The notes under the pieces were generated by a model. It was not told the DNA's origin. It saw only the letters and a program-made list of their open reading frames with translations, and made no database searches. From positions 1 to 42,628 of the forward strand of contig NZ_AYYR01000055.1 of assembly GCF_001435975.1 (NCBI RefSeq): DNA of 42,628 nt, read 5' to 3'. Origin of the DNA: Secundilactobacillus collinoides DSM 20515 = JCM 1123 (GTDB lineage: Bacteria > Bacillota > Bacilli > Lactobacillales > Lactobacillaceae). This document shows positions 34,001-42,301 of this stretch, piece after piece (positions within the stretch are counted from its first letter, which is position 1; each line of letters begins with the position of its first letter). A program made the translations under genes and the position numbers.

Positions 34001-34966
34001 GTGCTATTTTCTACATTTACGCTCTCCAAAACACTGCTCTTTTATAAAGGTGGCGAATTTAAAGACGAAGGGCCTTGGCAACATAAGGAGATGTTTCACA
34101 AGGGCGACTATGAACTTATCTTTTGTATAAACGAACCCCTCTACTTAGAGGTTGGTCAGCAACGATTCGTCCTTCATAAAAACGAGATCCTTATCGTGCC
34201 GCCATTTACCAAAATGGTGGGCTACAAGAAATCCACGAATATCGATTTTTACTGGCTGCATTTCTTTTCTCAGCAGCCTGAGCAATTGTTAAATGTGCAG
34301 GCGCAAGACCTTTTGCCTAACGTGCAGAATAAGGATACCGACCATACGGATAAGGAACTCTATCTGCCAATGGTATTTAAACTAGTGGACGCCGACCAGA
34401 CAACGATTTTGATTCACCAGATTCTGTCGATTCATAATGAGCTCTCGTTTATCGAAGAGCGCGATTACTTGGTTTCGGCACTGATGATTCAACTGTACAA
34501 TACGTATTGGCATAACTTCGATCCCGACAATGAAAGTTCACGGATCGATAACGTAAAGGAATGGATCCGCGCCAATATCACTAATGAGCTGACCGTGGCA
34601 GAAATTGCCGATAAGGTTCATCTCAACGCTGACTACCTCACGCGGTTGTTTAAGAAGTACACGGGTATGTCGACCTTGAAGTACCTCAACCATATCAAGA
34701 TCGAAGTGGCCACACTGTTACTTATTCGGACTGAGATGTCCATAAAAGAAATCGCTTACAACTCCTACTTCAATGATCCGAAAGTCTTTATGCGTAAGTT
34801 CAAAGCGGAAATGGGACTTTCCCCTTCCGAATACCGTAAATGCAATAATTCAATCCATCTCAATAATCCTCATGTGGATCCGCAGATTCCGATTCCAAAA
34901 CGAATTGCGGATTCCATCGACTATATTCCAGAAAACGGCAGTATACCAGAAACTTTACAACCATAG
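34001..34966 (+). CDS. AraC-family transcriptional regulator
   Basis: 321 residues from GTG 34001, eight bases after GGAGG; the ATG at 33995 is only two bases after it and is less likely. An N-terminal cupin-like ligand domain (LYLEVGQQRFVLHKNEILIVPPF) is followed by two HTH motifs at about 185-285: LTVAEIADKVHLNADYLTRLFKKYTG and MSIKEIAYNSYFNDPKVFMRKFKAEMGLSPSEYRK. It is divergent from the GPH-GH127 operon, so it probably activates that operon in response to arabinose or an arabinoside, using the TTTCCGA repeats upstream. A short Pro-rich tail follows the DNA-binding domain. Confidence 0.9.
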   Translation: MLFSTFTLSKTLLFYKGGEFKDEGPWQHKEMFHKGDYELIFCINEPLYLEVGQQRFVLHKNEILIVPPFTKMVGYKKSTNIDFYWLHFFSQQPEQLLNVQAQDLLPNVQNKDTDHTDKELYLPMVFKLVDADQTTILIHQILSIHNELSFIEERDYLVSALMIQLYNTYWHNFDPDNESSRIDNVKEWIRANITNELTVAEIADKVHLNADYLTRLFKKYTGMSTLKYLNHIKIEVATLLLIRTEMSIKEIAYNSYFNDPKVFMRKFKAEMGLSPSEYRKCNNSIHLNNPHVDPQIPIPKRIADSIDYIPENGSIPETLQP

Positions 34967-34977
34967 GAGGAACCACC

Positions 34978-35178
34978 ATGAAACTATTTACCAAACACTT
35001 TGCCGGCCAATCCATCGTCTCCTGGGTGCTTCAGATCATTTTGATCTGGATCGCTTGGGCCGTTAAATCCGGCCAAATTGCAAATAACCTGACCACCATT
35101 TTTGGTGCCGGTTTTGTTCTCGTGTTGATCTACGTTAGCTTTTCTTTGGGTCGACGGGGAAATCGCGGCAAAGAATAG
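34978..35178 (+). CDS. Small two-helix membrane protein
   Basis: 66 residues behind an excellent AGGAGG and 11 bases after the AraC-type gene, so surely translated with it. Two hydrophobic helices (IVSWVLQIILIWIAWAV and IFGAGFVLVLIYVSFSL) end in a basic tail, RRGNRGKE. I do not recognise a family. Candidates are an accessory protein of a permease, a small regulatory membrane protein, or an unrelated envelope protein. A perfect terminator follows, closing the two-gene unit. Confidence 0.75.
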   Translation: MKLFTKHFAGQSIVSWVLQIILIWIAWAVKSGQIANNLTTIFGAGFVLVLIYVSFSLGRRGNRGKE

Positions 35179-35182
35179 CCAG

Positions 35183-35222
35183 AAAAGCCTAAGCACGAAA
35201 GTAGCGTGCTTAGGCTTTTTTT
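35183..35222 (+). terminator. Terminator of the AraC unit
   Basis: AAAGCCTAAGCACG pairs with CGTGCTTAGGCTTT (14 bp), followed by a T run. Confidence 0.85.
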
Positions 35223-35291
35223 ATTTGGCAAAACATTTGTCCATCTTGAAATAGGATGACACCCTAAATCGAATTAGAAATAAACCGTGAC

Positions 35292-36252
35292 CTAACCGAT
35301 TTTCCGTGAAAACTTCTTGAAATCAAATAACTGATCAACTCGGGCATAGTAGTCATCCGGAATGGTCAGATCAATGGCCTTCAAATTATTCTCCAATTGC
35401 GAAGGCTTGCTGGCACCGGTAATCAAACTGGAGATGCGCGGATCACGTAACGCCCATGCTAGCGCAAAAGTTGCTAAATCGGTATTCAATTCATCGGCCA
35501 TTTTAACAAGCGCTTCAACTTTGTCCAAATTATCATCGGTCAGCAACGCCTGAATCTGGTCCTGGTACGTTGCGCGTGAGCCAGCAGGGATCGGCTGTCC
35601 CTTGCGATACTTACCTGTCAGCAATCCCTGTGACAATGGTGAAAACGGCACAACACCTAACCCTAATTTCTGGCAAACATCCAACGACTCATGTTCAATG
35701 TATTGGTCAAACATGTTGTACTCCGGCTGAATAACGGCCATTGGATGCAACCCGCGTTCTTGAATGACCAGTTGTGCTTCCAGAATCTGAACTGGTGTCC
35801 ATTCACTGACCCCATAGTATAAAATTTTGCCCTTATCGACGAGGTCGCTGAGCGTCTGTAAAGTTTCAGTCAATGGTGTTTCTGGGTCGAACCGGTGACA
35901 AAAATACAGGTCCAGATATTCAGTCTGCATATTGGTCAGTGACCGATCAATGGATTTGCTAATATGTTTGCGCGATAACCCGCGGTCGTTTGTCCCCTCC
36001 CCGACTGGAAAGAAGACCTTGCTGGATAAAATGAGTTCATGGCGCGGAAACTGCTTTAGCGTTTTACCAAGGAACCGCCCCGCCGCTGTATGCATCCGCA
36101 CAGTCAAAGAAGTTTACGCCTTTCTCGTACGCGAGTTTGATACTCTGAGCAGCTAAAGCCTGTTTTCCCGTGTCGCTCACATCCGTCATCCAACTTCCAA
36201 GCGCGATTTCACTGACGCGGAGTCCTTGTTTGCCTAAATGCCGATATTTCAT
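35292..36252 (-). pseudogene. Aldo/keto reductase gene with a frameshift
   Basis: The first 60 codons (from ATG 36252, behind AGGAAG) read a normal aldo/keto reductase start, MKYRHLGKQGLRVSEIALGS and FFDCADAYSGG. The frame then runs to a stop at 36064. The next frame, open to 35292, carries the rest: RFLGKTLKQFPRHELILSSKVF, YLDLYFCHRFDPETPL, YYGVSEWTP, VIQPEYNMF, ITGASKPSQLENNL. The catalytic Asp and Tyr sit before the break and Lys and His after it. The break lies in a G/C run at 36076-36086, where one base appears gained or two lost. The intact protein would be about 320 residues and NADPH-dependent (YghZ/Kv-beta-like group). Mutation or sequencing error are both possible. Confidence 0.85.
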
Positions 36253-36493
36253 TGATCAAACTTCCTACCTATTTAAAACGGTGACGTTTAACTCATTCAT
36301 GCACGCACCAAAAACCGATTGATTTTTCGCCCTTGCATATCATCGATTAAACCAATCTTAGTGCTTTTGTTCATGATATTCTACTCGTTTTCAAGGCTAA
36401 CCGCGGTATCACAGACAGTGACCGTCGCACTCCCCAACCCGCATTCTGTCACACACTGTATCAAAAGGACTCCGGAGAAATTCCCCGGAGTCC
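36253..36493 (-). terminator. Intergenic segment with the permease terminator
   Basis: GGACTCCGG (36467-36475) and CCGGAGTCC (36485-36493) form a 9-bp stem with TTTT following on the minus strand, ending the LacY-like permease transcript. The remaining 36253-36460 has no gene; it should hold the aldo/keto reductase promoter. Confidence 0.7.
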
Positions 36494-36562
36494 ATCAAGA
36501 AAATGAAAGTGTTTAACTCATATTTATGAAACAAATGCTAATTCATCGTTTGCGGCAATGAG

Positions 36563-37813
36563 TTACTGTTTTTGCGATGCTTCAACTTCACCGGCTTGAA
36601 CAGGATCTTCCTTAGTCAAGAAGATAGCGGCGATAATCGTAGCAACGGCAACAATGGCACCCAAGATGAAGTATGTGTGTTGGAAACCAATTGAGTCGTA
36701 CAAATTACCGGCAACAGTTGAAAAGATGAAGACGGATATTTGCTTAGCAAAGTTCGATGCTAAGGCGTAAACGGTAGCGTAGACACGGATATCGAAGGCA
36801 CCAGCGATGTACTTCATAATTGAAGTCAAGACCAAAGGCATTTCGAAACCGGCTAACAAACGAAGGATAACGACCCAAGCAACGCTAGGTGAAAGGGCAG
36901 AACCGACGATCCGGATACATAGAATAACACCATAAGCAATCAAACCATTACGTGAACCGATCTTGTTGATCAACCAAGGCATTGGGAACATCAGTAAGAA
37001 TTCCAATGCAATTTGGCCAGTGGTCATGTAACTGTATGCTGTCGTACCAGCGGCAGCTGTGTGGAAGAATGTCTTGAAGAAGATGATGAATTGTTGGTCG
37101 AACACATCGTACAAAGCAGAAGTCCCAATGTAGAAGATCGACAGGATCCAGAAGTTACGAATTCTGAAAATTTGACCAATTAAGCTCCAGTCAAGTGAAC
37201 CGGTAGTATCACCAGCAGCAGCAGCGTTTTCCATGTGGATCTTATCACTAAACAGTACAGTAAAACTTAAGACAACACCCATTACGGTACATGCCCAGAA
37301 GATTGAGTTTGGTGACCAGAGGAATAACTTCCCACCTAAGAAGGAAGCACAGGCGCCGGCTAATGAACCACCCATCCGTGAGTGCGCATATTCGAAACCG
37401 TTGGCAAGACTGGCACGTTGAACGTATTGTTCAATAACAGAAACACCACCGTTGAAGACGAAACTTAAGAAAATACCAGTAACGACAGCAACTAAGGCTG
37501 CGTTAATGTGTACCAGCGGAATAAACAACCACTGGAAGTACGGTCCAATTAAGATTGAAGCAATTGAAATCGTCGCCAGTAAATTCTTTTTGAAGACCAA
37601 TCGATCTGAAATAACACCGAAGATTGGTTGGAAAATCAATGACATGAAGGCCATCATTGAGAAGACGAACCCAGCTGTAGTCCCATCCAAATGACCTTGT
37701 TGTTCCATCCAAAGGGTTAAATACCCGTTAATAATTTGCCACTGGAAGAAGTAGGTAAAGTGGGTAACGGGGAAGCCCCAGAAGTCCTTCTTTTTATTTT
37801 GAGCAGTATCCAA
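36563..37813 (-). CDS. LacY-like oligosaccharide:proton symporter (MFS)
   Basis: 416 residues, 12 predicted helices. The region VIEQYVQRASLANGFEYAHSRMGGSLAGA aligns well with the Glu/Arg substrate site of E. coli LacY ([23 protein letters not shown]). The opening FWGFPVTHFTYFFQWQIINGYLTLW and the GVISDRLVFKKNLL loop also fit the oligosaccharide:H+ symporter family. It follows the GH43 gene on the same strand by 67 bases, with a cre-like site between. It probably imports arabino- or other oligosaccharides cut by GH43. The specificity is not visible from sequence. Confidence 0.9.
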   Translation of the reverse strand: MDTAQNKKKDFWGFPVTHFTYFFQWQIINGYLTLWMEQQGHLDGTTAGFVFSMMAFMSLIFQPIFGVISDRLVFKKNLLATISIASILIGPYFQWLFIPLVHINAALVAVVTGIFLSFVFNGGVSVIEQYVQRASLANGFEYAHSRMGGSLAGACASFLGGKLFLWSPNSIFWACTVMGVVLSFTVLFSDKIHMENAAAAGDTTGSLDWSLIGQIFRIRNFWILSIFYIGTSALYDVFDQQFIIFFKTFFHTAAAGTTAYSYMTTGQIALEFLLMFPMPWLINKIGSRNGLIAYGVILCIRIVGSALSPSVAWVVILRLLAGFEMPLVLTSIMKYIAGAFDIRVYATVYALASNFAKQISVFIFSTVAGNLYDSIGFQHTYFILGAIVAVATIIAAIFLTKEDPVQAGEVEASQKQ

Positions 37814-37851
37814 ATTAATTCACTCCGTTTCTATTTTGTGTAACATGCGTT

Positions 37852-37865
37852 ATAGAACGCTTTCA
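37852..37865 (-). promoter_or_regulatory. cre-like site between GH43 and the LacY-like gene
   Basis: Minus-strand TGAAAGCGTTCTAT, 12 of 14 positions of the cre consensus, about 40 bases before the permease ATG. Confidence 0.45.
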
Positions 37866-37880
37866 ATTTAAATCTAATGT

Positions 37881-38855
37881 CTAGTCGTAGTTATAAGGAA
37901 CAGGTTTTCCAAAGTTTGGCGTGCCATCGTCGTTCCAAGTAAACGGCTGCACCTTTGTATGACGGTTTGGATCGTACAATGGGTCACCTTTGATCTCGGT
38001 GTAATCGCGGCAGTGGTATACCATAATGTCGGTTTTGCCATCTTCAGCGACCGTAAACGAGTTATGACCTGGGCCATATTGATGGGTTGCTAAATCGCTC
38101 TTGAAAACGGGTTCCTTCGATTTTGACCAGTTGGAAGCATCAAGTAAGTCAACGTCGTCCTTGACAGTCAGCATACCCATGGCGTAGTTCTCATCGGTAG
38201 CGCTTGCAGAATAAGTTAAGAAGTAACGACCGTTGCGGTGAATAATAGCTGGTCCTTCGTTAACCCAGAATCCAATGATTTCCCAATCAAATTCTGGTTT
38301 GGACAACATCACAGGCTTTGTCTTGAGTGTCCAAGGATTTTCCATTTCAGCAATGTATAAGTTGGAATTACCGCGAATGGCCTTATCTTTCTGGGCCCAA
38401 ACGTAATAGAGTTTGTCGTTAGCTTCAAAGCAAGTGGCATCCAAGCAGAACGTATCCTTGTCGGTAACGACTTGGCCGTGTTCGAACCAGTTGTCTTCGC
38501 TTTCCATTGGGTTTTCAGCATCGCATTCAATACAGAACATACGGTGCTGGAACATTCCGTTTTCATCTAATGCCGTGGTTTCAGCAGCTGCGAAATAGAC
38601 AAACCATTTGCCATCAATATAGTGCAGTTCCGGCGCCCAAATCAGCTGACTCATGGGACCGCTTTCATGTTTACGCCAAATCGTTCTTGGTGCAGCATGT
38701 GCTAGGCCGGCTAATGTTTTAGCTCGACGGATTTCAATCAAGTTATAGGCTGGCACTGAAGCTGTGAAATAGTAGTAACCATCAGTGTGTTTGTAGATAT
38801 ATGGATCTGCTCGTTGAACGATGAGCGGATTGATATATTGATTTGTGTTCGCCAT
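37881..38855 (-). CDS. GH43 arabinofuranosidase/arabinanase-type glycoside hydrolase
   Basis: 324 residues, a single five-bladed propeller without signal peptide, so cytoplasmic. The catalytic triad of GH43 is visible: base D17 in RADPYIY, pKa modulator D139 in CLDATCFEA and acid E200 in WVNEGPAI. The opening and length resemble the subgroup that includes exo-alpha-1,5-L-arabinofuranosidases; beta-xylosidase activity cannot be excluded. With GH127, GH42 and araA nearby, removal of alpha-linked arabinose from imported oligosaccharides is the best guess. It heads a two-gene operon with the LacY-like permease and is divergent from the ArsR-type gene. Confidence 0.9.
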   Translation of the reverse strand: MANTNQYINPLIVQRADPYIYKHTDGYYYFTASVPAYNLIEIRRAKTLAGLAHAAPRTIWRKHESGPMSQLIWAPELHYIDGKWFVYFAAAETTALDENGMFQHRMFCIECDAENPMESEDNWFEHGQVVTDKDTFCLDATCFEANDKLYYVWAQKDKAIRGNSNLYIAEMENPWTLKTKPVMLSKPEFDWEIIGFWVNEGPAIIHRNGRYFLTYSASATDENYAMGMLTVKDDVDLLDASNWSKSKEPVFKSDLATHQYGPGHNSFTVAEDGKTDIMVYHCRDYTEIKGDPLYDPNRHTKVQPFTWNDDGTPNFGKPVPYNYD

Positions 38856-39409
38856 GTTTTACGATCTCCTTAAGACTTTTATCGCTACGTAGCTTATTCC
38901 TCTTGTGCACGTTTCTATAGTAAAATGAGTGGAAAGCGATTACAATATGCTTTTAGATGTTTTAACGTGTTTTTTTGATTTTAAGCAATATTTTTATTGC
39001 TAATAAAGCAATTGCAGAAGCATTTATTGCGAACAAAACACAAAAACACTAATTTTATACTGATGAATTAGAAATTCTAAAAATAATTTATTGAATAAAT
39101 CAAGGAAAAATTAATAACTTGTAGCGCCATTAAATCGCCTCATAATTTGAATATTGCAATGACAAATTTCGAAATAATACTGTTATATCAACTTATAACG
39201 TGATAATTGATTATTGTTTCACAGATGCGAATGCACGTAATTAATAGGTCACATGAATTTTCATAGTATTTTGAAACTATTTTGATCTCATTGTTTAAAA
39301 CCAACAAAAACATTGGTAAAATAGACTTGTACAGTTAAATGTTCATGAAAAGGCACTATATTTATTGTTCATCAATTAACAATCAACCTTATCATTGGAG
39401 GCATGACTC
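38856..39409. promoter_or_regulatory. AT-rich divergent control region of module 3 with cre
   Basis: This 554-base gap has no gene and is much more AT-rich than its surroundings. GGAAAGCGATTACA at 38931-38944 is a 13/14 cre match 75 bases from the GH43 ATG. A palindrome TTAGAAATTCTAA lies at 39068-39080. Two TGTTCAT motifs flank 39340-39372 just upstream of the ArsR-type gene. These are candidates for the regulator's operators, unproven. Confidence 0.5.
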
Positions 39410-40300
39410 ATGGAAGCTGATATCTCACAAAGTTCCCTTCCCGTTTATAAGGCCCTTGCTAGCCCCGTTCGATTGCGTATCATTCAAAAACTCTCTGCTC
39501 GTAAAATGAGCGTGCGGGAATTATCGGATGATTTGGGGCTAAGCGGTACCATCGTTCTACAGCATCTCAACAAACTTGCTGATGCCGGTATTATTAAGTT
39601 CGAACGAATCGGTCATAATAAGGTCTCCCGGTTGACAGTGGACAACATCAACGTTCATTTTCCACAGACCATCTACCCAGAGTTTGAATCCTATAAGACC
39701 GAAGTTCCAGTTGGTCACTTCACAAATTTTTCCGTCAAACCCTCCTGTGGTCTGGCCGGAAAAACGGACTATATTGGTAAAGTAGATAACCCCGCCTACT
39801 TCATGGACCCTGACCGGATCTCAGCTGGCATGGTTTGGTGGTGTAACGGCTTCGTTGAATATCAATTTCCAAACTATTTGACTAAGAAAAACAACGTGGA
39901 GATGCTGGATCTGGCCATGGAACTAGGCTCCGAATTTCCCTTTTCTAACAACGTATGGCCCTCCGACATCACGTTCTACATTAATGGGACAGAAGTCGGC
40001 ACTTGGACCGCTCCTGGCGATTTTTCGGACACTCGTGGCAAGTACACGCCGGAATGGGTCCCTGATAACGTCAACCAGTATGGCATTCTCAAAACGTTAC
40101 GGTTGACCCACGACGGCAGCTTTCTGGATGGCCAGCCATTTACGGACGTAAAGCTCGAAGACATCGATACGAGCCGAGAAACCTTCGCGGTACGGTTCGG
40201 CATCAAGAAAAATGCCAAAAACAACGGTGGCTGCACGATTTTTGGCCGGGGGTTCGGGAACTATAATCAGGATATTGAAATGAAATTGTTTTATAGCTAA
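39410..40300 (+). CDS. ArsR-type HTH protein with large C-terminal domain
   Basis: 296 residues. Residues 1-80 are a winged HTH of the ArsR kind: VYKALASPVRLRIIQKLS, MSVRELSDDLGLSGTIVLQHLNKLADAGIIKFERIG. Classical ArsR proteins stop at about 100-120 residues; here about 210 more follow. That part is rich in beta segments and aromatics (MVWWCNGFVEYQFPNYL, DITFYINGTEVGTWTAPGDF, GGCTIFGRGFGNYNQDIEMKLFY) and looks like a beta-sandwich, perhaps carbohydrate-binding. No metal-binding Cys pattern is visible in the HTH. Its position divergent from GH43-permease makes it the likely sugar-responsive regulator of that operon. Confidence 0.85.
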   Translation: MEADISQSSLPVYKALASPVRLRIIQKLSARKMSVRELSDDLGLSGTIVLQHLNKLADAGIIKFERIGHNKVSRLTVDNINVHFPQTIYPEFESYKTEVPVGHFTNFSVKPSCGLAGKTDYIGKVDNPAYFMDPDRISAGMVWWCNGFVEYQFPNYLTKKNNVEMLDLAMELGSEFPFSNNVWPSDITFYINGTEVGTWTAPGDFSDTRGKYTPEWVPDNVNQYGILKTLRLTHDGSFLDGQPFTDVKLEDIDTSRETFAVRFGIKKNAKNNGGCTIFGRGFGNYNQDIEMKLFYS

Positions 40301-40329
40301 AACAGCAAATTCAGTGACTCTCACTGATC

Positions 40330-40380
40330 AAACAAGCAACCAAGTTCTTAAGAATATAAGAACTTGGTTGCTTGTTTGTT
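40330..40380 (+). terminator. Terminator of the ArsR-type gene
   Basis: Positions 40330-40350 and 40357-40377 form a perfect 21-bp stem with a six-base loop, followed by GTTTTTG. Confidence 0.85.
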
Positions 40381-40777
40381 TTTGAAATTAACATGGCTTA
40401 TTTGGAACCTAATAAGCGCCATTCTTTTTGAACAGCTTCATGGTGTATGACCACTTTTGGATAAAACGGCTAACTTGTATTGCAAGAAAGCCTCCAAATG
40501 GGCCAATTGGCATCTGCAATTACAACCGAAAAAAACTGTTATCCATCAAAAACACTAACACTGATAAATCGTTCCTCATTATGCCCATTCCAATTCAATT
40601 CGGCACATAAATGAAAACCACCATTGAAAGTCGTGCGGTCAAGGCCGGTTCCTCTGCAAACTAGTGTGTCGATGCTTAACAGACGGGTACACCGTGCACT
40701 TGGTGAGTACCATGCAGCAATTTGGCACAGCATTCCTTCGTTGATAGACAGCGTCAGGTAATCGATTAATTTAAAAG
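40381..40777. other. Gene-free interval between the ArsR-type gene and araA
   Basis: About 400 bases in which I find no convincing ORF, RNA gene or repeat. Short frames on both strands lack RBS and protein-like composition. Confidence 0.5.
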
Positions 40778-40817
40778 AAAAAACGCCCGCGGGTTGGGCG
40801 ACCGCGGGCGTTTTTTT
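40778..40817 (-). terminator. Terminator of the araD-araA operon
   Basis: ACGCCCGCGG (40783-40792) pairs with CCGCGGGCGT (40802-40811), with AAAAAA/TTTTTTT outside. A very stable stem 23 bases past the araA stop. Confidence 0.9.
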
Positions 40818-40840
40818 CAGAAAGAGTTTGAAACAAGCGA

Positions 40841-42268
40841 TTACTTGATGTTGATCAAGTGCAGGTTAACCATGTTAGTAAAGTCTTCTACCTGTTGGGC
40901 AGTAACGCCAAATGAGAAGACAGTGTGGTGACCGCCGCCATTTTGGATCCATTGAGTAGCGCCTTCCTTGAGGCCAGCCTTAGGAGTCCAGAGTTGCTTA
41001 GCAACGGGCAGTTTTGGCGTTTCGTCAGCTTTGTTAGCGTTGACTTCATACATAATCATCCGGTATTCGTCACCGAAGTCAGCCAAGGTAACATCAATAG
41101 CATCGCCTTCGTCACCGGTGAAGACCAAACGTGCAGGGTCTTCCTTGCCACCGATGTCCAATGGGTGAACTTCGATCTTTGGCTTGTCAGAAGCTAAAGT
41201 TGGGTCAACTTCCAGCATATGTGAGCCGAGAATGGCTTCGTGTCCTTTACGTAAATCAAGCGTGTAGTCTTCCATGAAGGCAGTCCGCTTGTTGTGGCTG
41301 ATGATCTTCATCAAACGATCCAAAGCAGCGGTCTTCCAGTCACCTTCACCGGCGAACCCATAGCCTTCAGCCATCAATAATTGCGTAGCTAAACCAGGTA
41401 ATTCCTTCATGCCGTACAAGTCTTCGAAGTTATCTGAGAAGGCAGTGTAACCGTGAGCATCCATAAACCGCTTCAAACCGAAGTATTCGCGAATCTGGTA
41501 CTTCACGTGGTCTTCAAAGAAGGCTTCGTCGTTGTCGCCGGCACTTGGGTTCATCGTGTATTCCTTAGCTAATTCGGCGTACTTCTTGTCGATATCAGCA
41601 TCGGTCACCTTGTTCATTTCTTCAACTAAATCACCAACGGCGTAGTAGTCTGCGGTCCAACCAAGTTGAATTTGGGCTTCAATCTTGTCACCGTCAGTAA
41701 CAGCAACGTTACGCATCTTGTCACCAAACAAAACAACCTTGAGCTTGAATGATTCGTTGTAGGCAACAGCAACGTCTTGCCAGTCAGCAATTTCTTGTTG
41801 CGTTTCTTCATCGCCCCACCAGCCGTAAACGACTTTGTTGTTCATCCGAAGACGGGCGTTGATAAAGCCGTATTCACGGTCACCATGAGCAGATTGGTTC
41901 AAGTTCATGTAGTCCATGTCAATGCTGTCGTATGGGATGTAGTTCAAGTATTGGGTAGCCAAGTGCAACAATGGTTTTTGTAACAATTGTGTCCCACGGA
42001 TCCACATCTTAGCTGGACTGAAGGTATGCATCCAAGTGATGACGCCGGCAACGGAATCGTCATGGTTAGCATCCTTCATCAGTTTAGTGATGTTGTCAGC
42101 AGTGGTTGCAGTCAGTTTGAATTCGATTGGGTAAGGCAGGTTACCTGAGGCGTTTAACTTGGCAACGATGTCCTTAGCATCGTTTTCAACGGACTTTAAT
42201 TGTTCGTCCCCGTATAAGAATTGGCTACCTGTAACGAACCAAAATTTGTAATCTGGTGTTTCAATCAT
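40841..42268 (-). CDS. araA: L-arabinose isomerase
   Basis: 475 residues; converts L-arabinose to L-ribulose (EC 5.3.1.4), with Mn2+. It opens [18 protein letters not shown], as in all AraA proteins. Metal-binding/catalytic residues lie in [17 protein letters not shown] (Glu), FMEDYTLDL (Glu), GSHMLEVDP (His) and the C-terminal [13 protein letters not shown] (His). AAAGGAG precedes the ATG. It is the last gene of an ara operon coming from beyond the right edge (araD just upstream, 33 bases apart) and closes with a strong terminator. It links the oligosaccharide modules of the window to central metabolism. Confidence 0.97.
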   Translation of the reverse strand: MIETPDYKFWFVTGSQFLYGDEQLKSVENDAKDIVAKLNASGNLPYPIEFKLTATTADNITKLMKDANHDDSVAGVITWMHTFSPAKMWIRGTQLLQKPLLHLATQYLNYIPYDSIDMDYMNLNQSAHGDREYGFINARLRMNNKVVYGWWGDEETQQEIADWQDVAVAYNESFKLKVVLFGDKMRNVAVTDGDKIEAQIQLGWTADYYAVGDLVEEMNKVTDADIDKKYAELAKEYTMNPSAGDNDEAFFEDHVKYQIREYFGLKRFMDAHGYTAFSDNFEDLYGMKELPGLATQLLMAEGYGFAGEGDWKTAALDRLMKIISHNKRTAFMEDYTLDLRKGHEAILGSHMLEVDPTLASDKPKIEVHPLDIGGKEDPARLVFTGDEGDAIDVTLADFGDEYRMIMYEVNANKADETPKLPVAKQLWTPKAGLKEGATQWIQNGGGHHTVFSFGVTAQQVEDFTNMVNLHLINIK

Positions 42269-42301
42269 GATAGAAATCTCCTTTTTGTTTAGTGGTTTAA
42301 A

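Noticed and set aside
40539-40733. Minus-strand 64-codon frame between the ArsR-type gene and araA
   Set aside because: No RBS, atypical Cys/Arg-rich composition and no family resemblance.
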